Source: Gerris lacustris (Eukaryota > Arthropoda > Insecta > Hemiptera > Gerridae). From it: DNA of 64,000 bases. The position numbers and the translations under genes are program-made. Positions 46,701 through 62,771 of the stretch are shown here, piece by piece (the first letter of the stretch is position 1; every line of letters starts with the position of its first letter). The notes beneath the pieces were generated by a model, which ran no database searches, was not told the DNA's origin, and was given only the letters and a program-made list of their open reading frames with translations. Where the stretch lies: NCBI GenBank assembly GCA_951217055.1, contig OX578276.1, forward strand, positions 155,071,482-155,135,481, read 5' to 3'.

Positions 46701-47091
46701 TACTAATATTTTTAAATATTAGTAAACCCATTGGGTTGGGCAGTTTCCTGATTAGCTGTTCCAGAACTTAAGATTTTGTATATATTCATGGTAAGGGATT
46801 AGAATGTTTAATTGCTCATTTGATTTCTTACTCGTGTTAATTGTTTTTTTTTTTTTTTACTTGTTTACTTGGGTTTCGTTGGTAAAACCAAAAAAGGAAA
46901 CCCTTATAGTTTCGTTCATGTGTCTGTCTATCTGTCAGTCGGTACAGTTCCAATAACTTTTGAATCAAAAGAAATAGAAACATGAAGCATTCCCATATTA
47001 AAGATCGTTTTGACGCACACACAGGAAAAATATTGCGAACTCAAAATAGTCAGCTGTTCAAATTCAAAATGGCGGATAACTCACGTCACGC

Positions 47092-47127
<36 letters not shown>

Positions 47128-47516
47128 TGAGTGGGGTATTAAATGAAAGGTATTGAAGAGTATAGGTACAAACTATATAACACTTGTAGAAAGCGTTTAA
47201 TTTTCAACGCCGTTTTGTCAAAAAACATCAACATTTTGCGTGCCCCCTCCCCCTTAAAACTATATTTACGCTGTTTCTAAAAATATGCAAAAATACGCAA
47301 AATGTGCTTTCTGCTGGGCCAAAAAAAATAAGAATAGCAATTCGATATGAATTACTGGGAATCCAAGATGGCGGCTAATTCCTTTCACGGGGGAATTTTT
47401 TTTTTATAAATTTTGAGTAAGGTATATAATGAAAGGTATTGAGGAGTAGATTACAAAAATATATAACACGTGTGGAAAGTGTTTAATTTTTCATGCCATT
47501 TTGTTAAAAAAACATC

Positions 47517-47755
47517 AAAATTTGAATCATTGGTGGGAACACGCCCAGGCCTTAGCTGCCCGACTAAAGGGCAAAGAAGTTCGGAAATTGCCTGAAGGGC
47601 GAAAAGCAAATGAAGTGTCAAGCATGAAATTTGCTCTCAGCTCATCTGCCGACGTCGAATGGTCTTTTTCCAAGTTTAAAATTCTACTGACGGACAAAAA
47701 AGCCAATTTATCGCTGGATAATATAGAACAACATGATTATTTTTTACAACGTTGA
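47517..47755 (+). pseudogene. hAT transposase C-terminal (dimerisation) fragment
   Basis: The frame to the stop at 47755 contains MKFALSSSADVEWSFSKFK followed by ILLTDKKANLSLDNIEQHD, the conserved end of hAT-type transposases (usual form xxVERxFSxxKxxLxxxRxxLxxxN). The usual Glu-Arg after Val is Glu-Trp here. Upstream sequence is a repeat unrelated to transposase, so the DDE core and BED finger are gone. The track's start ATG lies in that repeat; the coding homology begins near 47517. Confidence 0.75.
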
Positions 47756-48179
47756 AGCATTCTGCTAATTATTATCATTTATTATATATTGTAAATATAA
47801 TTCTGTATTTATAAAATATTGAAATATTTCTTTTGAACTGTTACCCTTTTTCACAGTGAAAATAAAAGTCATACTTTTTGCTAAAACGTCATAAAACAAC
47901 CGATTTTCTAAAATAGAGGTCATAAAACAGGATAATAAAAGTCATAAAAGTCATAGAATAAAGGTCATGAAATGGAAAAATAAAAGTCATAAACGTCCCG
48001 TCTCTGGTGATTACAATATTTTTACACATATCACATTATTATGCTGTAACATTTAACACGTTCAGCTCCGATGACGCAGACGTCTGCGTCATGACGAGTG
48101 TATACCCGCGCGCAGCATGACGCAGGTGTTGCGTCATGGCTCTATTCAAACACAAGGGGGCTTCGAAGGGCCTGCGAGG

Positions 48180-48295
48180 TATAAAGACCCTCGGAAACCG
48201 TGTCTGCGCCACCGTAACAGTTCAACCTTGACCCTGGTAACACGAGCCGAGGACTTTTTCGCTTTTTTACTACTTCAATTTTTTTTTTTTTAAAG
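48180..48295 (+). promoter_or_regulatory. piggyBac element promoter and non-coding exon
   Basis: TATAAA at 48180-48185, GC-richer leader, and a donor AAAG|GTATGT with GT at 48296-48297. This fits the transposase promoter of the parent element. The matching acceptor is TCTTGCAG at 48924. Confidence 0.55.
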
Positions 48296-48453
48296 GTATG
48301 TAACAGTTATATATTTTTATGATTTGTTATATATATAAAATTACATTAACATTTATTTTATATCCTTTTAGTGATTAAATATGCATCTATTACGAGAATA
48401 TGAAAACATAATTTGTATAATTGATATTTTTTTTTTTTTTTTTTTTTTTAATA

Positions 48454-48537
<84 letters not shown>

Positions 48538-48797
48538 ATATATATGAGGCAGGTCATCTATATAACTCGTAACGGTAAAATGAACTTGTTTTTATTTAAT
48601 TTTCTCATCAATAAGTCAAACATATTTACTTCTTTATGTTTTCTATTATTTATTTCTATTTTATATACTATGATATATTGTAATATATAATACATATACT
48701 TATAATAAAACTATGTATTTAGTTTTAAATTCTATTTATTACGTCTTTATTATTGATTTCTAAACATTATGTACTATATATTACACTAGTTATATTT

Positions 48798-48848
<51 letters not shown>

Positions 48849-48924
48849 ATATCATTTATTTTGAATATTTTTACATTTATGCATTTTATTGTTAACGTTA
48901 TATATTAGAATCTTTGTCTTGCAG

Positions 48925-48990
48925 ATGTCTGACGATATCCCCTCTACTTCTCGACCCAAGAGATCGCTTAGAGAGAGAGATAAAGTTTAA
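48925..48990 (+). pseudogene. Remnant N-terminus of piggyBac transposase
   Basis: Directly after the acceptor TTTGTCTTGCAG, ATG opens 21 codons (MSDDIPSTSRPKRSLRERDK) ending in TAA. Acidic then basic short N-termini are usual for piggyBac transposases, and the element's ends are piggyBac type. The rest of the coding region has been deleted, replaced by AT-rich sequence. Confidence 0.5.
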
Positions 48991-49667
48991 GATCACCAAT
49001 TTTTATTTTTTATTTTATTGTATATATAAGCTATAGTATTATTGTACAGACGCGTATATTTCTTTCTTCATATTTTGTCAGTAATTTTAAATCTTAGATG
49101 ATAATATTACCATTGTAACAAGTTGATTTCGTAAACAAATAAACATGTTTTTTGCCGTAATTCTTATTTTTATTACTCTATTTTCCTAAAATAATATCTC
49201 TGATATTTTTCATTGGGCCAAGTTTTGTGAGTAAGGGTTACAGGCTGAAATGTTTTTGGCTTGGTAAGATAAAGTTATTTGTGTGTGAAAACAATAATAA
49301 TAATCCCTGGATGTTAATCCAAGTACAGTATTGTGCATATACCTGGCAATGACCTCCAAGGAGTAATCCTCACTCCCTACGTTATTGGGTTCAATGTCAG
49401 GTAGCTATATGTAACACTTAGCTCTTTTTACAATAATGTTATAATTATTGCATCATAATAATGTTAGGTTTTTCCTTTCACTCCTAACGGACTTTTACAA
49501 ATAAATAAATAAATGTTAAATTTTTTAAGTAGTCAAAGTTGTGAAGAATATTTTTAACGGTGGACCAGATTAGGAGTTTGTCATATACCTGTGTTCTTGA
49601 GCTTGAAGAAGTAGGTTTATCATAAATATAAATGAATAAAAATACTGCAACAATATAATACAACATG

Positions 49668-49879
49668 GAGTTCTAGGTGTTACGGTGGTGACCGCGTTAT
49701 AGTGGAATCTGAGTTTCTTCACAGTTCACGTTCTTTTTCATTAGTACTACATGCTCTACCCTGAAGATGCCTCTAGTATAAGAGGCGAAACGTCGGATAT
49801 AGCATCCCTTATGACGCGGTCACCACCGGAAGTCCTGGAACTCCATTGTGAACACGACCGCGGAAGCCTACGCACCAAG
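49668..49879 (+). ncRNA. Small retroposed element with hammerhead-like core, 212 bp
   Basis: Flanked by a 13-bp direct repeat ATAATACAACATG (49655-49667, 49880-49892), a length typical of retroposition. It contains nested inverted arms (GGTGGTGACCGCGT with ATGACGCGGTCACCACC; GAGTTCTAGG with CCTGGAACTC). Inside them lies CTGAAGA (49761-49767), a 6-bp hairpin GCCTCT/AGAGGC and GAAAC (49787-49791). CTGANGA-hairpin-GAAA is the hammerhead ribozyme core, here with one extra U before the hairpin. Penelope-like elements are known to carry hammerheads, so this may be a PLE-derived or retrozyme-like unit (inference). A second copy is the inverted dimer at 19395-19658. Confidence 0.55.
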
Positions 49880-50131
49880 ATAATACAACATGTCATGACG
49901 CATACGTATGCGTCAAAGCTGCGCCTGCCTAGAGTTTCATTGCGATGCGCAAATGACGCAGACGTCTGCGTCATAAAATTTGACCCAATTTTAAATGGGA
50001 AAAATAAAGTTTTTAATTTTTTTCCACAATTTTCCTGCAACATAGGTGGTAAATTAAAGTGAAATTTAAAAAAAAAAAATTTGGCGCCCGGGAAGCAACC
50101 CTTGTTGCACCAGCGGAGCTGAAAGTGTTAA

Positions 50132-50760
50132 ATATTATTAAAATAGATTAATTAAAATTGCATTATTTTTTTTTTTATTTTTTCTTATAATTATGAAGAG
50201 TTTCTTACAATTAGTATTAAATTTTTTTTTGTTATTATATTATATACATGTATTTAATATACTAATAATAAGCTTAGAAGTTATTTTTAAGTTAAACATA
50301 TACATTTATTTAAATTTACTGTTTCTTATAATTATAATGATTATTATTAGGTTATATGCCTTTGTTTATAATAAAATAATTTCCTCTAATTATTCGGATT
50401 CAATTTATTTTTAAATTATTAATTTGAATGAACTACTAACTATTTATCTAGCTTGGTTGAGGATTGTGGAAAGGCTATTACTGAGCATGCTGATATCACG
50501 TCTCACTCTCTCGTTCCTATTGAATTTTCGTGTTGTGTGATATATGGTAACTGTTTGGACCAGCAAGTACATCAGTGAAACCAATGCAAGCAGAATTTAG
50601 TTTCTCCGATGGGTAAAGGGTAAAGTGAAAGTAGGTTACCAAGGATAAGGTTAATGGTAAGATTAGTGGAAGTTTTCTATTTTTGGGTGTCAGTCAATGT
50701 TGTTGGATTGTTGTTGTTGGTTTGTTGTAGAATCAGGGAGGTTTGTGCACTCCCTGAATT
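50132..50760. other. Unassigned AT-rich interval
   Basis: No gene recognised. The frame 50193-50414 is Leu/Ile/Tyr-rich from AT bias and has no family features. Confidence 0.4.
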
Positions 50761-50945
50761 CCATGTGAGGGGTTAAACCCCGACTGTATGTCTCATTCGC
50801 GAGATGATACAGTAGTGATGATCCATGTGAGGGGTTAAACCCCGACTGTATGTCTCATTCGCGAGATGATACAGTAGTGATGATCCATGTGAGGGGTTAA
50901 ACCCCGACTGTATGTCTCATTCGCGATATGATACAGTAGTGATGA
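50761..50945 (+). repeat. 62-bp tandem repeat, three copies, each with two hairpins
   Basis: Units start at 50761, 50823 and 50885 and are nearly identical. Each contains the palindrome GGGGTTAAACCCC and an inverted repeat CTGTAT...TCTCATTCGCGAGA..ATACAG. Confidence 0.93.
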
Positions 50946-51159
50946 TTGATGATATATATTATGATGAGACTGATCACCCTTCCATCATACTTCCCATTGG
51001 AGATTAAGGAAGGAGTTGATGGAAGGAGAAGTTCTGCTGTTGGCCCATAAAAGCACTAAGTTGTTACAGTTTTGTGTTAGTGTTTCATGTTATGGTGAAT
51101 TAAAAGAAAGAGAGAGGGATATGTTTGTTTACACTGAGAGAAAAAAAGGACTTTTTTCG

Positions 51160-52060
51160 ACTTATACGCAGTCGAAATGATGCTGCGTGTAAATAAGGTT
51201 GAACGTAGGAGGTCTTCCAGTCGAAGTCTATACTGCGGCCATTATACTGTGACTCAGCTGAGTGTATATATCGAACATTTCGATATATCGATACTTTTTA
51301 TGCTGAAACTTAGTGTAACGCTATACTGCGAGGCAACCGAATAGAGTAGGTGAATGTGACACATTCACGTTCATTTTTGACTGTGTAGCAGTCGAATGGA
51401 GCAGTCGAAAGACATATTCACGTTCATTTTCAACTGTGACGCAGTCCAATGGTGCAGTCCAAGCGTCACGTTCACGTTCATTTTGAACTGTGAATCAGTC
51501 AAACAAGTAAATTTCTACCGCTATGCAGCGTAATATTTTATTTATTGTACCAGCCTACAGCAGTATTGTACTTCTAGTCAGTTGAATTTCAACTGCCTCC
51601 CTCAATTTTCTACCGCTATGCAGCGTAATATTTTATTTATTGTACCAGCCTACAGCAGTATTGTACTTCTAGTCAGTTGAATTTCAACTGCCTCCCTCAA
51701 TTTTCTACCGCTATGCAGCGTAATATTCTATTTATTATACCAGCCCACAGCAGTATTGTACTGCTAGTCAGTTTAATTGCAACTGTTATGCAGCGTAATA
51801 TATTATTTCTTATACTAGACCACAGTAGTATTGTACTGCTTGTCAGTTTAATTGCTACTGCTATGCAGCGTAATATATTATTTCTTATACTAGACCACAG
51901 TAGTATTGTACTGCTTGTCAGTTTAATTGCAACTGCTATGCAGCGTAATATATTACTTCTTACTATTACTTACTAGGCCACAGTAGTATTATACTTCTTG
52001 GCAGTTGTACTTCAACTGCTACACAGCAGTTGTGTCGACTGAAGTTTGGTTGGAAAGGGG
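51160..52060. repeat. CACTA left subterminal repeat region
   Basis: Exact ACTG-N5-CAGT palindromes at 51380-51392, 51433-51445 and 51487-51499, with one-mismatch forms at 51160 and 51246. Then tandem units beginning CTATGCAGCG at 51521, 51616, 51711, 51786, 51861 and 51936 (spacing 95, 95, 75, 75, 75), each containing an ACTG/CCGC-NNATG-CAGC variant and TTGAATTTCAA-type hairpins. The open frame 51677-51976 is a reading of these repeats. Confidence 0.85.
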
Positions 52061-53667
<1,607 letters not shown>

Positions 53668-56151
53668 CTAATCTATGGAATTTCTAAAAACCACATATAT
53701 TTTCCCATTGGGCAATGAACACATTAGATTTGGGAAGATGAAGCATGTATCCTGAAGTCTATAGGACATGTCGAGTCTCCCTTCCTCGACTTCATAGGCA
53801 AAGAAGTGATCATCAAAGTCAATCGTAAACATTTCTTTTCCGGTTAAAAAAATATTTTGGGTCTTACTATCTATGTAAATATGTTCAATATAAAAGAATT
53901 TGGGCAAATTAAATCGTTCTTCATCCAAGCCAATGCAAATAAGTTGGTTTGGTCGGTACACTATACCTTCCAACTCCACACTAACGACACCATATAGGGT
54001 GTTACAGGATGGCAATTTAAATTTTGTTTTTAGGGCGCACAACAGAGAGGGACATAATTTGTGATATTTGGCCGGTTTAAATGTATCAGGGAGTGTATTA
54101 GCCAGGAGCATGTCGTTTAACTGCAATTGATGACGCACGCTAATGGTTTTTGTTATATTTATCCTATTGCCTGTGGCTCGAGCAGCCACTTTAAGTATTC
54201 TATGTTTTGCCTCAAACCTCATAGACCACAAAGGTCTCAAAGGGCCAAATTTTTTTAACATTGAAGGATAATGTATCAAGTTGTGAAATTTCGGTTGTAA
54301 CCTATCACGACAAGATAATTTCAAGTACAGTTTATTGAAATCACTTACATATTGAGCCAGGTTCTCAGGAAGGTAGGGAGACACGGCATCCGTCATACAA
54401 GTGGACATTATTCGCCTCAAAAGCAAAAACAAAGCCCAATATTTATTGCCCAATGGGATTTTTGTTCCTACAAATAGTGAGAAATACCTAAGGAATGTCA
54501 AGCATTCTGCTGATGACATTCTCCATTTTATTCCACCAGATTGCCAGACCAAAGGTTGAGGCTTTGAGCCTGAATCTGGGCCATAATCAAACAAAACGAT
54601 GTGATCGTTCAAGTAATTCAAAGAGAATAGTTTATCTCTTATTAAAGAATTTATCACAAGGGTCATAACATATTGACAAACACCTTCCAATAAATCATGC
54701 ATAATATCTACAGCTACATGTTGAAATAACTTAAAACCTTTGACTTTTAACCAGACACACCTTTCCTTAATGCCCGTAGCTGAAACGTTATCACTTTGCA
54801 AGTCCTCATTGTAATTTTCCATATTTCTAAGAAAATCTGATTTCTCACGCGTAAGCTTAGCTAGCTCACGTTTGCCTCCTTTACATATCCGGCAGTAATG
54901 AGAGGCGCTAAAACTTTCGGTAAAGCCCAGGATCGAGTTTAATCCCAAATTATCTCCGGTTATACAAGCTAATCTGAATTTAACAGTGCCAGTGAAACTG
55001 TCAACAGCAATTTCTACTCCAGTATTAGCTAAATAATTTAGCTCGTCTATTACACTTGCAAATATTTTCTCGTTACCTTTGGAAACAGCCCTATCCGAGG
55101 AATGAAACAGAAGACCCAAGAATATATAGTTAAGCTTGGAAGCATATTTTGGCGGAATGCAAGGCATGGATACGTACACTGCTCCCAACTTGTGAATGGA
55201 TGAGTGACTACCAAGGGGATTTGATGTTTCAAAATCGTCAAAATAAAGTGTAAGAGGGTATAACTTCTCATTTGCATTTAAATGATGGTTTGAGTACGTT
55301 TTCTGCCATGCACTACCTTGAATTATATTCATCGGGAAAGGGAAGTTTTGGCAAAAATTTATGTAACTATCAATTTCTTTTAAAAGACCAGGAATTGATA
55401 AAACCTTTTTAAAAACATTTCTCAATGGAACAAAGGAAGCAAAACAAGGCCCAAGTTTAGTTGTACCACCTCGTCCGGCCACTGGACGATTCATTATAAA
55501 TTTCTGTTTTGGGGGAATGTAAGTTCCAATATTAGTGTAAAAATTAAGTCGGAGGTGTTGACTGCGGAAAGTTTCATTGCACTGTGTTATGGATCCTAAT
55601 AAAGTTTCAGTGAATGGCCCTAAGTGATTACAAGTGCCATCTCTAGCACTGTCTTCTGCAAATCGATTTAACACAAAACAAAACGAGTCTTTCATATATT
55701 CTTCATACCTATTATAAAATAACTGAATGTAATTAAGGGGTATTTGTGGGTTGGCCTGTAGCTTGCTAAACATCTTAGCAGCTGTATCTAAAAATATTTT
55801 TTTTAAATTTTCGGGCGAAAAATCAAAGCGTAAGTTTTCCCCATTAACCGTCTCATCTTGTGAGATATTTATTTCTGAGTCTTTAATACCTTCTCCTACC
55901 TCGTTCCCATTCCTTTCACAGACCACGTTGTTTAAAGAGGGCGCGACACCACTTGGAGAAGTGGCACAATGTTCAGACTTTAAATGATAACGCAAGGTAT
56001 ACAAGCTGCCACATACTCTGTAGCAGCCTGGCTCGCCACAGCGCAACGAAAGATTGTCCCCTGGTGAAAAGTCAAGGTGCATACGTTTGATATGAACTAT
56101 AAGATCGCTTACAGATTTGAATCTATGTTTACAATCGTGGCACGATAGCAT
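53668..56151 (-). CDS. CACTA transposase, C2H2 plus tnp2-like (827 aa)
   Basis: Intronless frame of 827 codons. Residues 4-25 (CHDC...HIKRMH, C-X2-C-X12-H-X4-H) and 38-61 (CGEPGC...HLKSEH, C-X4-C-X12-H-X4-H) form two C2H2 fingers, likely DNA binding. The core matches animal EnSpm/tnp2-type transposases: LYFDDFETSNPLGSH near 305, GDNLGLNSILGFTESFSASH then CRIC near 400, DIMHDLLEGVCQYV near 484, and MRFEAKHRILK near 645. The DDFE and GDN aspartates are candidate catalytic residues; I do not assign the third acidic residue. The ATG is the first after the upstream gene's stop, 34 nt away, and the finger begins at once. No stop, frameshift or missing block is visible. It should bind and cut element ends in the nucleus (family knowledge). 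Confidence 0.88.
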   Translation of the reverse strand: MLSCHDCKHRFKSVSDLIVHIKRMHLDFSPGDNLSLRCGEPGCYRVCGSLYTLRYHLKSEHCATSPSGVAPSLNNVVCERNGNEVGEGIKDSEINISQDETVNGENLRFDFSPENLKKIFLDTAAKMFSKLQANPQIPLNYIQLFYNRYEEYMKDSFCFVLNRFAEDSARDGTCNHLGPFTETLLGSITQCNETFRSQHLRLNFYTNIGTYIPPKQKFIMNRPVAGRGGTTKLGPCFASFVPLRNVFKKVLSIPGLLKEIDSYINFCQNFPFPMNIIQGSAWQKTYSNHHLNANEKLYPLTLYFDDFETSNPLGSHSSIHKLGAVYVSMPCIPPKYASKLNYIFLGLLFHSSDRAVSKGNEKIFASVIDELNYLANTGVEIAVDSFTGTVKFRLACITGDNLGLNSILGFTESFSASHYCRICKGGKRELAKLTREKSDFLRNMENYNEDLQSDNVSATGIKERCVWLKVKGFKLFQHVAVDIMHDLLEGVCQYVMTLVINSLIRDKLFSLNYLNDHIVLFDYGPDSGSKPQPLVWQSGGIKWRMSSAECLTFLRYFSLFVGTKIPLGNKYWALFLLLRRIMSTCMTDAVSPYLPENLAQYVSDFNKLYLKLSCRDRLQPKFHNLIHYPSMLKKFGPLRPLWSMRFEAKHRILKVAARATGNRINITKTISVRHQLQLNDMLLANTLPDTFKPAKYHKLCPSLLCALKTKFKLPSCNTLYGVVSVELEGIVYRPNQLICIGLDEERFNLPKFFYIEHIYIDSKTQNIFLTGKEMFTIDFDDHFFAYEVEEGRLDMSYRLQDTCFIFPNLMCSLPNGKIYVVFRNSID

Positions 56152-56185
56152 GATGACAGTTGTTACAATGTTGTTTCCTTACGCA

Positions 56186-60787
<4,602 letters not shown>

Positions 60788-60926
60788 TGCACAAGCTTGG
60801 AGAAAACGTTTCACCAATTTAAGTCCGAATAACTGAATAAGTCTCATATATAGACAATATGTAAAGATTAAAATGATATAGAAGTGTAAAGAACTCTAAA
60901 GCAATGATCTGTAATGTAGGAAGCAC

Positions 60927-60970
60927 AACTGAAGAATGACTTCCGTTCAGCTGGGGTAACCTTTATATAG
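60927..60970 (-). promoter_or_regulatory. Core promoter of the CACTA gene unit
   Basis: CTATATAAAG (60970-60961, minus) and, about 35 bp downstream, an arthropod-type initiator TCAGTT (60932-60927). The first ATG of the 605-aa gene is 140 nt further on. A single promoter upstream of both genes fits one pre-mRNA for both products. Confidence 0.6.
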
Positions 60971-61004
60971 GGTTCCCCCCACCTACCACCGGCCCTTCAG
61001 CTCG

Positions 61005-61130
61005 GAGGCAGTCGAAGACGTATTTTGTTCAACTGATACACAGTTAAGACAAAGTACTTATACTTGGTCGCAGTTGACTTGAAATGCACCTGCCTTATCT
61101 TCAACTGAGTCACAGTTGATGATCTTTTTT
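61005..61130. repeat. CACTA right subterminal repeats, inner cluster
   Basis: Exact ACTG-N5-CAGT at 61032-61044 and 61104-61116, close upstream of the TATA box at 60961. It is separated from the outer cluster by the family C insertion and AT-rich sequence. Confidence 0.8.
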
Positions 61131-61202
61131 ATTAGTGACTCATTTTACGTAGTATTTTTTTAACGCATTCTAAGTAATAAATGCATTTTCATAAATCACG
61201 AG

Positions 61203-61500
61203 TTTAATTGAAGCGAACATAGCGAGCTTCCTAAATTTTATTCAACAAAATATGCTACGTATTTGACGGTGTGTCTGAAACATAATATGACGATAACTTG
61301 AGTACAAGTTGACCGATTTTGATGAAATTTTGTGCACATGTTCATTTTACCAATGCTCAGAACGAGTTTGCCGGACAACGTTGTCTGCCCAAGCGTTCGT
61401 GCGCAACGCTCGCGTAAACGTGCCCTTTAAAATTAAAATTTGAATTTTAGGATAGGAAAAAATTCTAATTTTATCTATTCGACGAGACAAACCTTTTTTT
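61203..61500 (+). repeat. Family C copy inside the CACTA element
   Basis: GAAGCGAACATAGCGAGCTT, TTGACCGATTTTGATGAAAT, CATTTTACCAATGCTCAGAA and GCCCAAGCGTTCGTGCGCAA match family C copies at 18448, 19659 and 28490. It lies upstream of the promoter and leaves both genes untouched. Confidence 0.7.
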
Positions 61501-62399
61501 TCATTAACAGAGTTATGCACATTGTTCCGAACGACAAAATAAACCACGTGTAGGATTGATTTTTCAATACCTATATACTATAATCATGTTTTTATACGCA
61601 AATACAAATCTATTCTCTTTTATTCTATTTCATAGCTAGAACGTAGGGGAGAATCGTTTATTTAGGTGGATACTACAGTTTTCACACAGTCTATATTAAC
61701 TTAGTTCTTATAGACGATGAAGATTATCATGTGTATATACTTTCTAAGTTTAAATATAGTCTCTAATGCTCACTTATAATCAATAATAATATTGTCAATA
61801 GTTATTTTTGCTGTCTGACAATATTCTCTTCAAACTTTAGCAGTTCCAAAATTTATTTGTAATTTTTTGGATGGTCTAAAAGATTAGTAAGCTTCATAAC
61901 GGCCCAAGAGGGGTTGACGCATACTTTCTATATATACAAAATTACTTCCCAAATACTATGCCAGTTCCAGTGTTCAATTCAGGTAAATTTTAACCTTACT
62001 GAGGGTTTGAATAACCGTTAAAATTTATCTTTCATAAGCATAAGTATAATGGTTTTTTCTGATTCTCCTAAAAAGGTCTAATCCTCTTAAGTCAAAGGGT
62101 ATTTTTTTAAACTTTTAATACCTATATAACCTCTGAATCGTAACGGTTCTTATACACATTACTATTCAAGTAAAGAAAAATAAAACCAATAAACACACCA
62201 TATAGATTAGATTAGGTTACCCAAGAAAAAATCTGTACTAAATAAATGTACCCCTAAAACACTGTTAAATTATTTCAAAACTACCTCCAGAACATTTATA
62301 TATATGTAATAATAATAATAATATGTAACGTACCGTAGTTAACTATTTGTTTTATTAACTATTTCATTAAAAATAGTAATAAATGTACTTATGAGGTAT

Positions 62400-62740
62400 G
62401 CTGAATTCCAGTTGAAACTAAATATTTTCAACTGCCTTTATGCTTTATTAATTAATTTTTTCGGCTGCCACGATTCTGGAAACAACAATACTGCGACCGA
62501 GCCGAGTCAAACTATACTGCATTGCAGTATAGGGGTGTTTTAAACTGCGAAACAGTTTAGTGGTTATGCTGCACAGGAGTTGAATGATATGTTCGACTTG
62601 ACTCCAGTATACCATCAACTGCTACGCAGTCTGAAAACGTCTATGCTGGGTCGCAGAATAGGCCTATACTGCACCTCAGTATGGGAATGAATTTTTTCGA
62701 CTAGTACGCGGTTGAAAAATGGTGGCAGAATAAGTTATAC
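62400..62740. repeat. CACTA right subterminal repeats, outer cluster
   Basis: Exact ACTG-N5-CAGT at 62516-62528, 62544-62556, 62618-62630 and 62668-62680, with one-mismatch forms at 62596. The same interrupted palindrome as on the left side. Confidence 0.85.
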
Positions 62741-62771
62741 TGACTATTTAGCATAATTTTCTCTCCGTGTA

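Larger units (their letters stand above)
46050..48006 (+). mobile_element. hAT transposon, 1957 bp, deleted transposase
   Basis: Ends CAGAGACGGGA (left) and TCCCGTCTCTG-type (right, GTCCCGTCTCTG) are flanked by the perfect 8-bp duplication GTGATTAC (46042-46049, 48007-48014). Both subterminal regions carry many GTCATAAA/GTCATAGA words, all in the same direction. Only the C-terminal part of a transposase remains (47517-47755). Other repeats have entered the interior: an (AAAT)n LINE-like tail at about 46480, and two tandem AAATGGCGG blocks at 46860-47510. Confidence 0.93.
48057..50127 (+). mobile_element. piggyBac-like deletion derivative, 2071 bp, TTAA duplication
   Basis: TTAA at 48053-48056 and 50128-50131. 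Ends CACGTTCAGCTCCG and CGGAGCTGAAAGTG are inverted with one mismatch. Just inside both ends lies the same 22-bp perfect palindrome built from ATGACGCAGAC (48071-48092, 49953-49974), with a related one at about 49895-49914. It keeps a promoter, a first exon and 21 codons of a coding start (48925-48990), but no DDE domain. (TA)n tracts fill 48460-48534 and 48790-48846. A small retroposed element sits at 49668-49879. Confidence 0.88.

Noticed and set aside
48381..48690. Tyr/Ile-rich frames
   Set aside because: (TA)n microsatellite translations; the same applies to frames at 52979, 53193, 59560 (upstream part), 59758 and 59967.
51677..51976. 99-aa frame with repeated AMQRNILFLI units
   Set aside because: Reading of the CACTA subterminal tandem repeats, which are non-coding binding-site arrays by position.
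55050..55277. 75-aa minus frame inside the transposase
   Set aside because: Shadow of the 827-aa gene in another frame; likewise 55751-55987, 57748-57945 and 58152-58484.
53668..56151. 827-aa gene as a domesticated host gene
   Set aside because: It lies inside clear transposon ends with a partner gene and binding-site arrays, so a resident transposon is simpler.
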